From: Zea mays
Lineage: Eukaryota; Streptophyta; Magnoliopsida; Poales; Poaceae
DNA: 64,000 nucleotides
Assembly: GCF_902167145.1 (NCBI RefSeq)
Contig: NC_050100.1
Span: 193,805,439-193,869,438, forward strand
Direction: 5' to 3'
Positions 21,696 through 31,800 of this stretch are shown one piece after another. The stretch's first letter is position 1; each line of letters starts with the position of its first letter. The notes below the pieces were generated by a model. That model saw nothing but the letters and a program-made list of their open reading frames with translations. It was not told the origin of the DNA and made no database searches. Made by a program: the position numbers and the translations under genes.

Positions 21696-22949
21696 TGAGA
21701 GCACCTAGAGGGGGGGGTGAATAGGTGATCCTGTAAAAACTTAACTTATAGCCACAAAAACTTGTTATGGGTTAGCACAATAATTGCCAAGTGGCTAAAG
21801 AGAAGATCTTGCACAATACGACAATCACAGAGAATTCAACACAGAGGAGACACGGTGATTTATCCCGTGGTTCGGCCAAGTACAAAACTTGCCTACTTCC
21901 ACGTTGTGGCGTCCCAACGGACGAGGGTTGCAATCAACCCCTCTCAAGCGGTCCAAAGACCCACTTGAATACCACGGTGTTTTTTTCTTGCTTATCTTTA
22001 TCCCACTTGCGAGGAATCTCCACAAATTGGAGTCTCTCGCCCTTACACTTAAGATTTACAAAGAAGCACAGAGTAAGGGAGGGAAGCAACACACACAAAT
22101 CCACAGCGAAAACGCGCACACACACGGCCAAGATTCGAGCTCAAGGACTATCTCACAGTTTCTCACAAGAACGGAGCTCGAATCACTTAGAATCACAAAC
22201 AAATGCGCAAAGACTTAGTGTGGATGATCAAGAATGCTCAAGAGTTGCTTGGTATACTCCTCCATGCGCCTAGGGGTCCCTTTTATAGCCCCAAGGCAGC
22301 TAGGAGCCGTTGAGAACAAATCTGGAAGGCCATCTTTGCCTTCTGTCGTCGGGCGCACCGGACAGTCCGGTGCACACCGGACAGTGTCCGGTGCCCGATT
22401 TCTTTCCTTAAACAGCGCGGTCGACCGTTGCAGATGCGGGAGCCGTTGGCGCACCGGACATGTCCGGTGCACACCGGACAGTCCGGTGCCCCCTTCCGAC
22501 CGTTGGCTCGACCACGTGTCCCGCGCTGATCGCGCGGCCGACCGTTGGCCCTGGCCGACCGTTGGCTCACCGGACAGTCCGGTGCACACCGGACAGTCCG
22601 GTGAATTTTAGCCGTACGCCGTCAGCAATTTCCCGAGAGCGGCCTCTTCGGCCGAGGCAGCCTGGCGCACCGGACACTGTCCGGTGCACCACCGGACAGT
22701 CCGGTGCCCCAGACCGAAACAGCCCCTTGGCTGTACACAGCCAAGTCTTCTCTTCTCTTCTTCTTTCTGTTTCTAACACTTAGACAAATATATTAGTACA
22801 CAAAACCAATGTACTAAGACTTAGAAACATACCTTTGTTGAAGATTTGCACTTTGTTCATCCATGGACATTGATTCACATTGAAGCACTTGTGTTGACAT
22901 TCAATCACCAAAATACTTAGAAATGGCCCAAAGGCACATTTCCCTTTCA
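21696..22949 (-). repeat. 5' LTR of the Ji-like element (1254 bp)
   Basis: Nearly identical to 14017-15269 (three substitutions and one extra G). The TATA box at 22280-22287 on the minus strand is intact. As the 5' copy it would drive the element's transcription. Confidence 0.93.
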
Positions 22950-22954
22950 GAAGG
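22950..22954. repeat. Target-site duplication of the Copia element (right)
   Basis: GAAGG, identical to 14012-14016. Confidence 0.9.
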
Positions 22955-23264
22955 CCTTACCGACCAGCGTGCGGGATGATGAATGACTTCTGCACTCTCC
23001 TCCATGGATCTCCGTGAGCAACTCACGGCCCTCCTCCTGGGTAATGCACCGCATGAGAATGTCGTTGGCGCCACGACGGTAGAGATCCCCTTCCACCACC
23101 GCGTAGTGTTTAGCCAACCGCATTATACGCTCTGCGGACACATGGTCTTCAGGAAGGATATTTTCCTTCAGGTAGTCCCGGATCTCGGAGATCCATGCAT
23201 CAGGTCCACTCTGAGATATTGGCTGTGGCACTAAGGGACTGGCAGGATCTCCTATAGCACACAC
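22950..23264 (-). pseudogene. pol: Integrase N-terminal zinc-binding part of the Tat element
   Basis: The minus strand encodes VVEGDLYRRGANDILMRCI and ITQEEGRELLTEIHGGECRSHSSSRTLVGKAF, the first half of the HHCC zinc-binding domain. The Copia element inserted directly after GKAF; the CX2C half resumes at 14016 and below. Removing the insertion and one GAAGG copy would restore the reading order. Confidence 0.75.
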
Positions 23265-23279
23265 AGTCTTCGGTGGGTT

Positions 23280-24086
23280 CTATAGATGGGACGCCACTGG
23301 GACCGCTAGCTTCGAGGTGCTAGTCTCGCCCCCTTCGCCCAGTTCGGCTGGCTGGGCGGTGGGTTTCAGCAGCCGTCTTTCGCAGATGCCCTCGGGCACG
23401 GGTGCCCAAGTTGATGCCCTCACGGAGAGGTCATCTGCCGCCAAGTTGTCAGCTTGAGGAACGTGTTGCAGTTCCAGGGCAGTGAAGTCCTTTTCTAGCT
23501 TCCTCACGTGAAGTAGGTACGCTGCGAGCCTGAGCTCGTTGCAGCTACACTCCCCGCGGACTTGCTTGATGATTAGCTGGGAGTCCCCCTTCACTAGGAA
23601 CTGGCGGATCCCTAGGGATAGGGCCGCCGACAAGCTGAAGATTAGTGCTTCATACTCCACCATGTTGTTGGTGGCCTTGAACTCAAGGTGCACCATGTAC
23701 TTCACTTGATCTTCGCTTGGGTAGATGAGGACCACTCTAGCTCCGCCAACTTGCTGACGGACGGATCCGTCAAAGAAAAGCGTCTAGTGGGGCTCGGTGA
23801 AGACCAGACCCCTGGGCTTCGCAGGTGTGGGGTTCGAATCGGGATCCGAACCCCCAGGAGCGCTCGGGGGAGGCGTCCACTCCACGATGAAGTCAGCCAG
23901 GACCTGGCTCTTGACAGCGTGGCAAGGCTGGAAGTCCAGCTGGAACTCAGCGAGCTCCGCTGCCCACTTGGTGATGTTGCCTGTGGCGTTAGAGTTGTGG
24001 AGGATGGCCCTTAACAGAAAGGAGGTCACCACCACGACCCTGTGTGCCTGTAAATAGTGGCACAGCTTCCTGGACGCTACAAGCAC
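23280..24086 (-). pseudogene. pol: RNase H region of the Tat element, including a second RNase H-like domain
   Basis: The first part (24086-23784) covers the end of the RT-linked RNase H (FLLRAILHNSNATGNITKWAAELAEF, then LADFIVEWTPP). The second (about 23780-23280) starts at LFFDGSV and includes ATNNMVEYEALI, GDSQLIIKQVRGE and ADNLAADDLS, matching the additional RNase H of Tat-lineage elements. A stop and frame changes separate the two. It would degrade RNA in RNA-DNA hybrids during reverse transcription. Confidence 0.7.
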
Positions 24087-25180
24087 AGCATAGAGAAGTT
24101 TGTGCGTCTCAAGGTACCTGGTCTTTGCCTCGTGGAGGACCTCACTGACATAATAGACCGACCTCTGAATGGTCCAGACCCCGGCAGCCGGTCTCGAGTC
24201 CTCAGGTTCCTAACCTTCTTGTGTCGTCCTTTCGACGATCAGCACCATGCTCATCGCTTCTGCAGCCGCCGCGATGTATAAATACAACGGCTCCCCAGGC
24301 TCTGGGGAGACTAGTATTGGTAGGGACACCAGGTGTTGCTTCAACTCTTGGAAGGCTTGTTCTGCCTTTTCGGTCCAAGAGAATGGCCAGACTTCTGTAA
24401 CAGCTTGAAGAAGGGTAGCGCCCTCTTAGTCAGCCTTGAAATGAAGCGGCTAAGGGCGGCAAATGACCCCGTAAGCTTCTGGACATCCTTGATGCGGGCC
24501 AGAGGCCTCATTGCCTCAATTACATTGATTTTCTCTGGGTTTGCTTCAATACCCGGTATGAAACCAGGAACCCCAGCAACTTCCCTGCGGAGACACCAAA
24601 GACGCACTTGTCCAGGTTCAGCTTTGTGCGGGTTGCCCGCAGCCTGTCGAAGACCAGGGTCAAGTCTTCCACTAGGGTCGACCCTCTCTTGGTCTTGACT
24701 ATGATGTCATCGACGTATAGTTCCACCTTGTCCCTAATCAGGTCCCCGAAAGTCTTACTCATCGCCCGCACAAATGTTGGCAAGGTGTTTTTTAGACCGT
24801 AAGGCATAACAACATAGCAGTAAAGCCCGTCCACTATTACAAAAGCGGTATGCTTCCTATCTTTCCTAGACATCTGGATTTGATGGAAACCAGAGTAAGC
24901 ATCTAAGAAAGACAAGAGGTCGCACCCGGAGGTAGAGTCCACGATTTGATCTATACGTGGAAGTGGATACGGGTCCTTGGGACAAGCCTTATTAAGGCTG
25001 GTGTAGTCGATGCACATCCGAAGCTTCCCATTCGCCTTGGGGACGATGACTGGGTTGGCCAGCCACACTGGGTGATGAACCTCTTCAATGAAGCCAGCGT
25101 CTAGCAGCTTTCGGACCTCCTTTCGGATGAAGTCCTGCCTCTCAACGGACTGTCTTCGAGGCTTCTAACTCACCGGTCTG
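24087..25180 (-). pseudogene. pol: Reverse transcriptase of the Tat element
   Basis: From right to left: RKEVRKLLDAGFIEEVHHPVWLANPV, then KLRMCIDYTSLNKACPKDPYPLP, then DAYSGFHQIQM. MPYGLKNTLPTFVRAMS and the catalytic YVDDIIVKTKRG follow. YVDD is intact (near 24710), but stops and frame slips interrupt the protein after about 24520 and before 25070. Not functional as read. Confidence 0.8.
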
Positions 25181-26090
25181 GCGTCAGGGTTGATCTTCAT
25201 ATGGTGCTCGATCACCTCCCTGGGGATCCCAGGCATCTGCGACGGCTCCCATGCGAACATGTCGGCATTTGCCTAGAGGAATCCGCCCCGGATGGCTGCA
25301 CCTTTGGCACCTTGGTAGGCGCCTTGGTGCTGGAGGTCGAGGGGTTCTTCCCTCTGTCGTTCGGGCGCGCTGTTTCTTCCGCCAGGGCATGCAGTTTCTC
25401 CACAGCCGCAAGCGCGGCGGCACGGTCGCCCCGCACGGTGAGGACTCCAGCTGGGGACGGCATCTTGAGGACCAAATACCTGTAATGGGCAATGGCCATG
25501 AACCAGTACAGGGCCGGCCTGCCAATGATGGCATTGAAGGGGAGGTTAACCTCCGCGACGTCGAACTGGGCGTTCTCTATGTGGAAGTTTTCCTCGGTCC
25601 CAAATGTTACCGGGAGTGCGATGCTCCCAAGGGGATACACCGGTTGTGGGCCCACTCCGGAGAATGGGCAAGAGGGTCCCAGCCGGGACCCTAGGATCTA
25701 CAGCTGCTTGAATGCAGCATGACTGATGACGTTGAGGCCGGCCCCTCCGTCAATCAGAACATGGTGCAACCGCATGTTAGCGATGACAAGGGTAGTGATG
25801 AGCGGTAGTATACCGGCCCCTTCCATGTTGTCGGGGCAGTCGGATGCCCCGAAGGAGATGGTGGTGCTCCTCCACCGCTGATGTGGAGCAGCCTTTGGGA
25901 CCGCCGAAAGGACCTCTCGGCGCAGGGACTTGACGTTCCTGTGGGAGGTGAGCTCCCAGCTCCCAGCGTACATGACGTACAACTTCTTGCGGCAGTCGTT
26001 GTCGTCACCGGAGTCGGAGTCCCCAGTGAAAACATCCTTCAGGTCCCCCTCAGGTGACTGGTACCCTAGGTCCCGTCTTCCCGCGGCCAC
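25181..26090 (-). pseudogene. pol: Protease region of the Tat element
   Basis: The frame 26090-25698 contains MRLHHVLIDGGAGLNVISHAAFKQL. The DGG motif in place of the usual D(S/T)G is common in this lineage. The frame 25655-25212 continues with AEVNLPFNAIIGRPALYWFMAIAHYRYLVLKMP, the C-terminal half of the protease fold. A frame slip near 25690 separates the two. A linker of low recognisability leads to RT. Confidence 0.65.
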
Positions 26091-26156
26091 ATCACCGTCG
26101 TCGACCTTCTGCTTGCTAGGCCGGCGACGAGGCAGGGAGCCATCCTTGGACGTCTA

Positions 26157-27633
26157 CTAGCGCCGCTCACTGACGCGCTTCGTGAGCTTGATGATCTCGC
26201 GGCACTCTGAGGCGCTGTGGCGACTGTTGGGGTGCATAGGGCATGTGTCGGTGTTGCCTCCCTGTGGCCGGGGGCGCTTGTTGCGCTCGCTCCGGCCCCC
26301 AGTCGCAGCTGCGATGATCGGAGCGGCAGACTGTGGCTTATCGTGGTCGCGGTTCTTCTTCTTCTTTTTGCCATCCTGGATGACGACACCCGAGCCACCC
26401 ATCTGGGAAACCCCGGTCTGTGGTGCCGAGTGCCATGCATGGCCCTCGGCAGCTCTGGCACACTTGTCGGCCAGAGCGAAGAGCGTGGTGACAGTCTCCA
26501 CATCATGCGTGGCCAACTTCTCCAGCATCTTCTCATCACACACCCCCTGGCGGAAAGCAGTGATGATGGAAGCATCGGTGATACGGGGTATAGTCCCTCG
26601 TACCTTAGTGAAGCGGGAGATGAAGGCCCGGAGAGTTTCCCCGGGTTCCTGCCTCACTGCATGGAGGTGGGCCTCCACGCCATGCTGTTTATAAGCGCTG
26701 GCGAAGTTCGCTGTGAACCGCGCGTAGAGCTCTTCCCAGGAGTAGATCGATCCTGGGGTGAGGTTCATGAGCCAGGTCCGGGCTGGCCCAAATAAGGCTA
26801 CATGGAAGTATGTTGCCATTACGGCGGTGTCTCCACCTGCTGCCGTAATAGCGGTGACATACACCTGCAAGAATTCCAACGGGTTTGACGTGTCGTCGTA
26901 CTTTTCTGGCAGGTGTGGCCGGAACTTGGATGGCCAAGTCACCGCGCGGAGATGATCCGCTAGTGCGGCGTAGCCCACGCCGGCCAACGAGACACCCGCC
27001 TAGATCCGGGCGCCCGTTGGAGTCTGTGGTGCAACCGCAGCGAAGTCGTAGTCGAGGTTGCGACCCTCAACGTTTAGCCGGCGCTCATGTGCCCTCTCCA
27101 GAGAGACGCGGGCATCCTCGCCCGCACGCCTGCGGTTGAGTTCTGCCCGCAGGTCATCAGACCTCTCCAGAGAGACTGGAGCGTCCTCTCCCGCACGCCT
27201 GCGGTTGAGCTCCGCCCGCAGGTCCTCAGTCGGTGCGGCCCTCACCGAGGGGAGCGCACTGACGCCGACGCCTCATGTTGACACCGAGATGACCGAGGCC
27301 TGGGCCTGGCTGAGCCAGAGTGCGCCATGCCGAGCAGACGGTCGACATCGTCACGCCACTGCTTCATGGCCCCCGACGAGGTCGTGGAGCTAGGAGGGTG
27401 GCGCAACAATCCCTGGCTGCAAACAGCGCCCCAGGCGCAGCCCTTGATGCCCTAGACGTTTGCGCGGGAGTGTGATGTCGTGCAGAGTGCATAGCAGCAG
27501 CTGCACTAGGCGCAGGGCGGTTGGTGGCCCGAGGTGTGGAAGACGCAGCCTCCTCCTCCATCGGGAAGTCCTCAGGCATGAAATCATGGTGCTCGACGAT
27601 GTGGACCATGGTGTTGAGCAGAAAAACAAGCAA
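26157..27633 (-). pseudogene. gag: gag polyprotein of the Tat element
   Basis: The core (26987-26157) has KFRPHLPEKYDDTSNPLEFLQVY, FGPARTWLMNL, ARFTANFASAYKQ and EPGETLRAFISRF, a Gypsy Gag domain. Its C-terminal part, CPMHPNSRHSASEC, resembles the lineage's zinc-binding motif. The same frame continues upstream past a TAG at 27000-27002 into a segment with a 23-residue direct repeat (27094-27231), and by a frame slip to about 27633. A TAG at 26157-26159 ends the core, and pol resumes in the same frame behind it. Confidence 0.7.
27094..27231 (-). repeat. 69-bp tandem repeat in Tat gag (23 residues, two copies)
   Basis: The minus strand encodes DDLRAELNRRRAGEDA(P/R)VSLER twice in a row. CTCTCC marks the units on the plus strand at 27094 and 27163. 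Confidence 0.75.
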
Positions 27634-27650
27634 AAACCTAATGACAAGCC

Positions 27651-27669
27651 CCCTACCTGGCGCGCCAAA
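27651..27669 (-). promoter_or_regulatory. Primer-binding block of the Tat element
   Basis: The minus strand reads TGGCGCGCCAGGTAGGGG directly after the LTR end. This sequence is widespread next to grass Tat-type LTRs. I cannot assign the tRNA with confidence. Confidence 0.65.
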
Positions 27670-28875
27670 TGTCGGAGAGGAAATTCTCCGGCCGGGTGGC
27701 GGAACGCACCTGCCCTAAATCCTTAGATGAGGAGGGGCCTAAGCGTTTTGCCTATCTACTAGGTGATCGATGAACACAAGAACACACATGGGTTTAGAGT
27801 GGTTCAGGCCACTGGAGCGTAATACCCTACTCCACTGTGTATTGTATTGAGACTTGAGAGCCCGAGAGCTTGTATGAACTCGTGAGTCTGAGTGAGTGTG
27901 AGAGCGTCAAAGTCGATCTATGTGAGCCTGCCTTGTAACATCGTGTGCCCTCCCTTTTATAGCTCAAGGGGGGCACGTACAAGGATACTGAGCCCCAACA
28001 TGTGGGCACAGGGAAAAACGGAAGGAAATAGCTAATGCCTGTAACGCCTAGGCGATCTTTGAGCGCCATAATGTCCGTAGTGCATATAGTATTGATATGC
28101 CGCGCTGTTTCCTCGGTAACGCGCGAGTCATGATGAGTGTAGTACATGCGGCAGCATGGGCATACTGCCTGCCAACGGAATGGACAGGCACGCCGCCTGC
28201 AGGATGGTCTGGTCGCCGCCCGTCAGTGGAGTGGACATGGCTCATTAAATGCTGAGGCGGCACATCACCTGCCAGTGGAATGGACAGGGCTCAGTAAATG
28301 CCGAGGCGACACATCACCTGCTAGTGGAATGGACAGGTGGCGCGCCTTATCCATAATAAATGCAGAGGTCGCGCGGCCCAGAGGCCTTACGTCAGGCTCC
28401 GCCCGTTGGCTTACGTCACGGGCAGTAGGCCACGTGGCAGCATCGGGGCTCCGCCTGAGCAGGGAGCAGAGGCGTACACGGTATGGCCCGGACACGTGTC
28501 GGCTCCAGACCCCCGCCTGGCCTTGATTAAGGCCTGGGTATTCTTTGTTCCGGAATCCCGGGACCCTGCTGTGAGTGGCCCGGACCCGACACAGAGGGGT
28601 CCGGAACCCATCCTAGGGGTCCGGTTTGCACCCGAGGAGGTCCTGGACCTTACCCTGGGGTCCGGTCTGTGTACACAGGGGTCCAACACTTTCCTATGAG
28701 GGTCCTAACCCACTGTTGATACCTTGGAGTATATCGTCTTCTCTGGCCACGTGGCAGCCCCGGAGCCGTCCACGTGGTGGGGTCGGGTGCTATTCACCAC
28801 ACGACTAGAGATAGCCACGTGGGTACCACGTCTTCATGCTGTAGTAAGGGGTACCCCTATTTCAGGGTACCGACA
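27670..28875 (-). repeat. 5' LTR of the Tat element (1206 bp)
   Basis: On the minus strand it starts TGTCGGTACCC (28875) and ends CCTCTCCGACA (27670), with the primer-binding block next to it. The TATA box is at 27954-27961. Five CACGTG cores lie in U3 (28431, 28493, 28748, 28771, 28816). TGTAT (28876-28880) is the expected target-site duplication; the partner is outside the window. Confidence 0.85.
27954..27961 (-). promoter_or_regulatory. TATA box of the Tat LTR
   Basis: The minus strand reads TATAAAAG in GAGCTATAAAAGGGAGGG, matching the plus-strand box at 31391-31398 in the related LTR. Confidence 0.6.
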
Positions 28876-30494
28876 TGTATATTTAAAGGTGGATTTTCAA
28901 AGTTGGTATCTATTAAAACCTTCTTGAAAACTAAGAGGAGAATTTCATTCAGGGGGAGGTTCTATTTAGTCAAAGAAAAAGCATTTGAAACAGGGGGAGA
29001 AATTTCAAATCTTGAAAGTGCTTCTTGCAATCTTATTTATATGCATTTGACTATTCGCAAAAAGACTTTGAAAAGATTTTCTAAAAGAATTTACAAAAAT
29101 AAAACAAGTGGTGCAAATGTGGTCCAAAATATTAAAGGAAAGAAAAGCAATCCATTCATATCTAGTAAGATTATCAATTGGTTTAATTCCAAGTAACCTA
29201 TGCACTTACCTTATGCAAACTAGTCATTTCTGCACTTTATATATTTGCTTTGGTTTGTGTTGGCATCAATCACCAAAAAGGGGGAGATTGAAAGGGAAAT
29301 AGGGTTAACCGTTTCCCACAATTAATTTTGGTGGTTGAATGCCCAACACAAATAAATGGACTATTTAGTTTGCTCTAGAATACATGTTCTACAGGTGCAA
29401 AAAGGTTCAATACAAACCAATAAATATTCAAGTTAGGGATCAAATTTGAACAAGTAAAAGAAACCAAGTGTGCTCTGGTCTGGCGCACTGGACTGTCCGG
29501 TGTGCCACCGGACAGTGTCCGATGCATCAGGTCCGTATAGGACTGAACCAGCCACTCTCGGGTTTCAGCAGGCGCGCTCCGCTATAATTCACGAACTGTC
29601 CGGTGTGCCACCGGAGCAACGGGTAACTCGTGAAACAGTCGACTGCAAAAAGCGCTGACAGAGGAACAGTGCGCGCAGAGTCAGAGCCGCAGAGTTAGAG
29701 GCGCACTGGACAGTGAACAGGACCTGTCCGGTGTGGCACCGGACTGTCCGGTGCCACAAGAAGACAACGACGCCAACGGTCGACTACTCCCGAACCCTAA
29801 CGGTCGGGTGACGTGGCGGAGCATCGGACAGTGAACAGGACCTGTCCGGTGGCGCACCGGACTGTCCGATGCTCCCATCGCCAGCAGCCTTCCCCAACGG
29901 CTTGTTGGTGGTTGAGGGCTATAAATACCTCCCAACTACCACAACTCCAAGCATCCAAGTCTTCTGAAGTTTTCATTCAATACAAGAGCTAGTGCATTCA
30001 CTCCTAGATACAAATCAAAAGATCAAAGCCTCTCCAAGTCCCAAATTCATTCCAACCACCTAGTGACTTGAGAGAGTGTGTGTTCGTGTTCATTTGCGCT
30101 CTTGTTGCTTGGATCACTTTCTTCCTTCCTCATTCTTGTTCCCAAGTGACTTGTAATCAAAGCAAGAGACACCTAAGTGTGTGGTGGTCCTTGCAGGGTC
30201 TAAGTGACCCGTTTGATTAAGGAGAAAGCTTACTCGGTCTAAGTGACCGTTTGAGAGGGGGAAAGGGTTGAAAGAGATCCGATCTTTGTGACCACCTCAA
30301 CAGGGAGTAGGTTCTTTAGAACCGAACCTCGGTAAAACAAATCACCGTGTTCATTTGCTTGATTTCCATTTGATTTGTTCTCCCATCTCTCCCGGACTTG
30401 ATATTAAGTTTTAACGCTAACCCCGGCTTGTAGTGTGTGTTTAAAGTTGAAAATTTTAGATTCCGCCTATTTATCCCCCTCTAGGCGACTTTCA
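28876..30494 (+). mobile_element. Opie-like Copia element, 3' end (spacer, polypurine tract, 3' LTR)
   Basis: Plus orientation. 28876-29274 is the AT-rich post-pol spacer without a coding frame. The polypurine tract AAAAAGGGGGAGA is at 29275-29287. The LTR (29289-30494, 1206 bp) starts TGAAAGGGAAATAGGG and ends GCGACTTTCA. A TATA box TATAAATA lies at 29920-29927. The rest of the element should lie beyond the Tat element, which inserted into its spacer. The right flank CTACC (30495-30499) is the expected duplication. Confidence 0.8.
29289..30494 (+). repeat. 3' LTR of the Opie-like element (1206 bp)
   Basis: Same family as the LTR entering at 62841 on the other strand. U3 carries several inverted pairs based on ACCGGACTGTCCGGTG (29487-29525, 29598-29620, 29718-29752, 29838-29874). 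Confidence 0.85.
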
Positions 30495-30849
30495 CTACCC
30501 TTTGCATAGGGGCACCAACAAGGATTTGTCGGGACCTTGCGTGGTTCTGGGTACTTCGGTAAAAATACCGGCATCATCCATGAGAGTTTGCATCTCTGCC
30601 CTTGCTCTTTACCTGTCGCATTTACATTAAGTACTTAAGTTTCAATCTCTCCTTTCTAGTTAGACTTTTAAGGATTGAAACTTAGGTTTTGTGGTAGAGA
30701 TAGCAACACCTAGACAAAACCTAGTTTGCCCATTCTAGATTGTTTATTTTGCATAGGTTTTGTTATAGGGATTTTATTGTGGCCTAGTTTATAGAATACT
30801 TTTTAGAAGTCCTAATTCACCCCCCTCTTAGGCATCACCATTTCCTTCA
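30495..30849 (+). repeat. 3' end of a different Copia LTR
   Basis: The segment ends TTAGGCATCACCATTTCCTTCA, a typical SIRE-lineage LTR end, preceded by CACCCCCCTCT. No primer-binding site follows, so it is a 3' or solo LTR end. The right flank GAGAC (30850-30854) would be its duplication. Its left part is displaced by the Opie-like element. Confidence 0.6.
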
Positions 30850-31637
30850 GAGACCTCCCCCGAACACCATCTAGACCTCCAACCAAGGGCGGTCCGGAGC
30901 TGTCACGTGAAAGGGTAGTCCCAGTCGCTACTCCCCACGCAAGGCGAGGTCCGGTGCTGCCACGTGTTATACGACACGTGACGTAAGCCATCAGGGAAAT
31001 CCTGACGTCAGCCTCTAAGTGTAAAGCGCCTCTGCTAACTACGGATGAGACGTATACCTACCTGCCCCAATGGTGGGCGGTGCGCCAACAGTGCACAGGC
31101 CACACAGTAAATCGCGTGTTACCGAGGCGAAGGGAAACAGACGGAGAAGATAGGACGTCGCCACCTGAGCACCCCTACATGCGGTAGCGCATCACCCTAC
31201 AACGCAACCTACACATGTGACCTGCTCCGATTAGACGGGGCTAGGGTGCATCATGCCAGGAGATCTGCACGAAGACCAAGAGAAGATATTCGTTCTCCAC
31301 GAACTGTCGCTCCACTTACTCCATATCTAGCAATAGATTACTAGGCCCACTTGTCGAGGCTCGGTCACCATGTACATGCCTCCCTTGGGCTATAAAAGGG
31401 AGGGACACACACGGATGCACATGGACGGTGATAGACTCCCTCGGAGAACCTTGTTCACAGAGACTCCCATGCAATACTACTTACAATGGATGTAGGGTAT
31501 TACGCTCCACCGGCCCGAACCACTCCAACCCTTGTGTTCTCATGTTCTTCCAGCTAATCAGATAAATCCCTAGACCCCCTGATTCATAGGATTAGGCAGG
31601 TGCACTCCACCACTCATCTGGAGATTTCTCTCTGACA
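30850..31637 (+). repeat. Tat-type LTR fragment, plus orientation
   Basis: It matches the downstream half of the LTR at 27670-28875 in reverse orientation: TATAAAAGGGAGG (31391), then GTAGGGTATTACGCTCCA and an end of CTCTCTGACA. No primer-binding block follows, so it is a 3' or solo LTR. Its 5' part was separated by the Copia LTR insertion at 30849. The next 163 bp (31638-31800) hold nothing recognisable. Confidence 0.65.
31391..31398 (+). promoter_or_regulatory. TATA box of the Tat-type LTR fragment
   Basis: TATAAAAG in GGGCTATAAAAGGGAGG, same context as in the related LTR at 27.95 kb. Confidence 0.5.
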
Positions 31638-31800
31638 TCTTTGTTTCCACATATTAGCCAATGTAAGGAAGGATGTTGTAGACAGTGTAGTTGCATGCCT
31701 CACAAGATCTCTATCATTTGTCTTGGTCCTCATCAAGTGATGAATCATTATGTTGTGGTTTCAAAGATCGGGGGACAATAAGATTTGTGTTTGGCAGGGG

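Larger units (their letters stand above)
14017..22949 (-). mobile_element. Complete Ty1/Copia element, SIRE lineage, Ji/Opie-like
   Basis: It has two LTRs of 1253 and 1254 bp, 5-bp duplications GAAGG on both sides, an initiator-Met primer-binding site, gag, pol in the order protease-integrase-RT-RNase H, and a polypurine tract. All read on the minus strand. The LTRs differ by only three substitutions (14203/21883, 14343/22023, 14625/22305) and one base in a G run, so the insertion is recent. It lies inside the zinc-binding domain of the Tat element's integrase. Family assignment to Ji rather than Opie rests on the LTR start TGAAAGGGAAATGTGCC as I remember it. Confidence 0.93.
5410..28875 (-). 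mobile_element. Tat-lineage Ty3/Gypsy retrotransposon with three nested insertions
   Basis: From right to left on the minus strand: 5' LTR (27670-28875), primer-binding block, gag, protease, reverse transcriptase, RNase H, a second RNase H-like domain, integrase, then a long non-pol 3' region bearing an ORF on the opposite strand. The second RNase H-like domain and the antisense extra ORF are hallmarks of the Tat lineage. The Copia element at 14017-22949 splits its integrase, a Gypsy fragment (9019-about 13213) replaces the end of integrase, and the Tekay-like element cuts the antisense ORF at 5410. The 3' LTR should lie left of the window. Many stops and frame slips show it is dead. Confidence 0.8.

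Noticed and set aside
14017..22949. The two near-identical 1.25 kb blocks as an assembly duplication
   Set aside because: They flank a complete Copia element with matching 5-bp target duplications and carry distinct differences, as true LTRs do.
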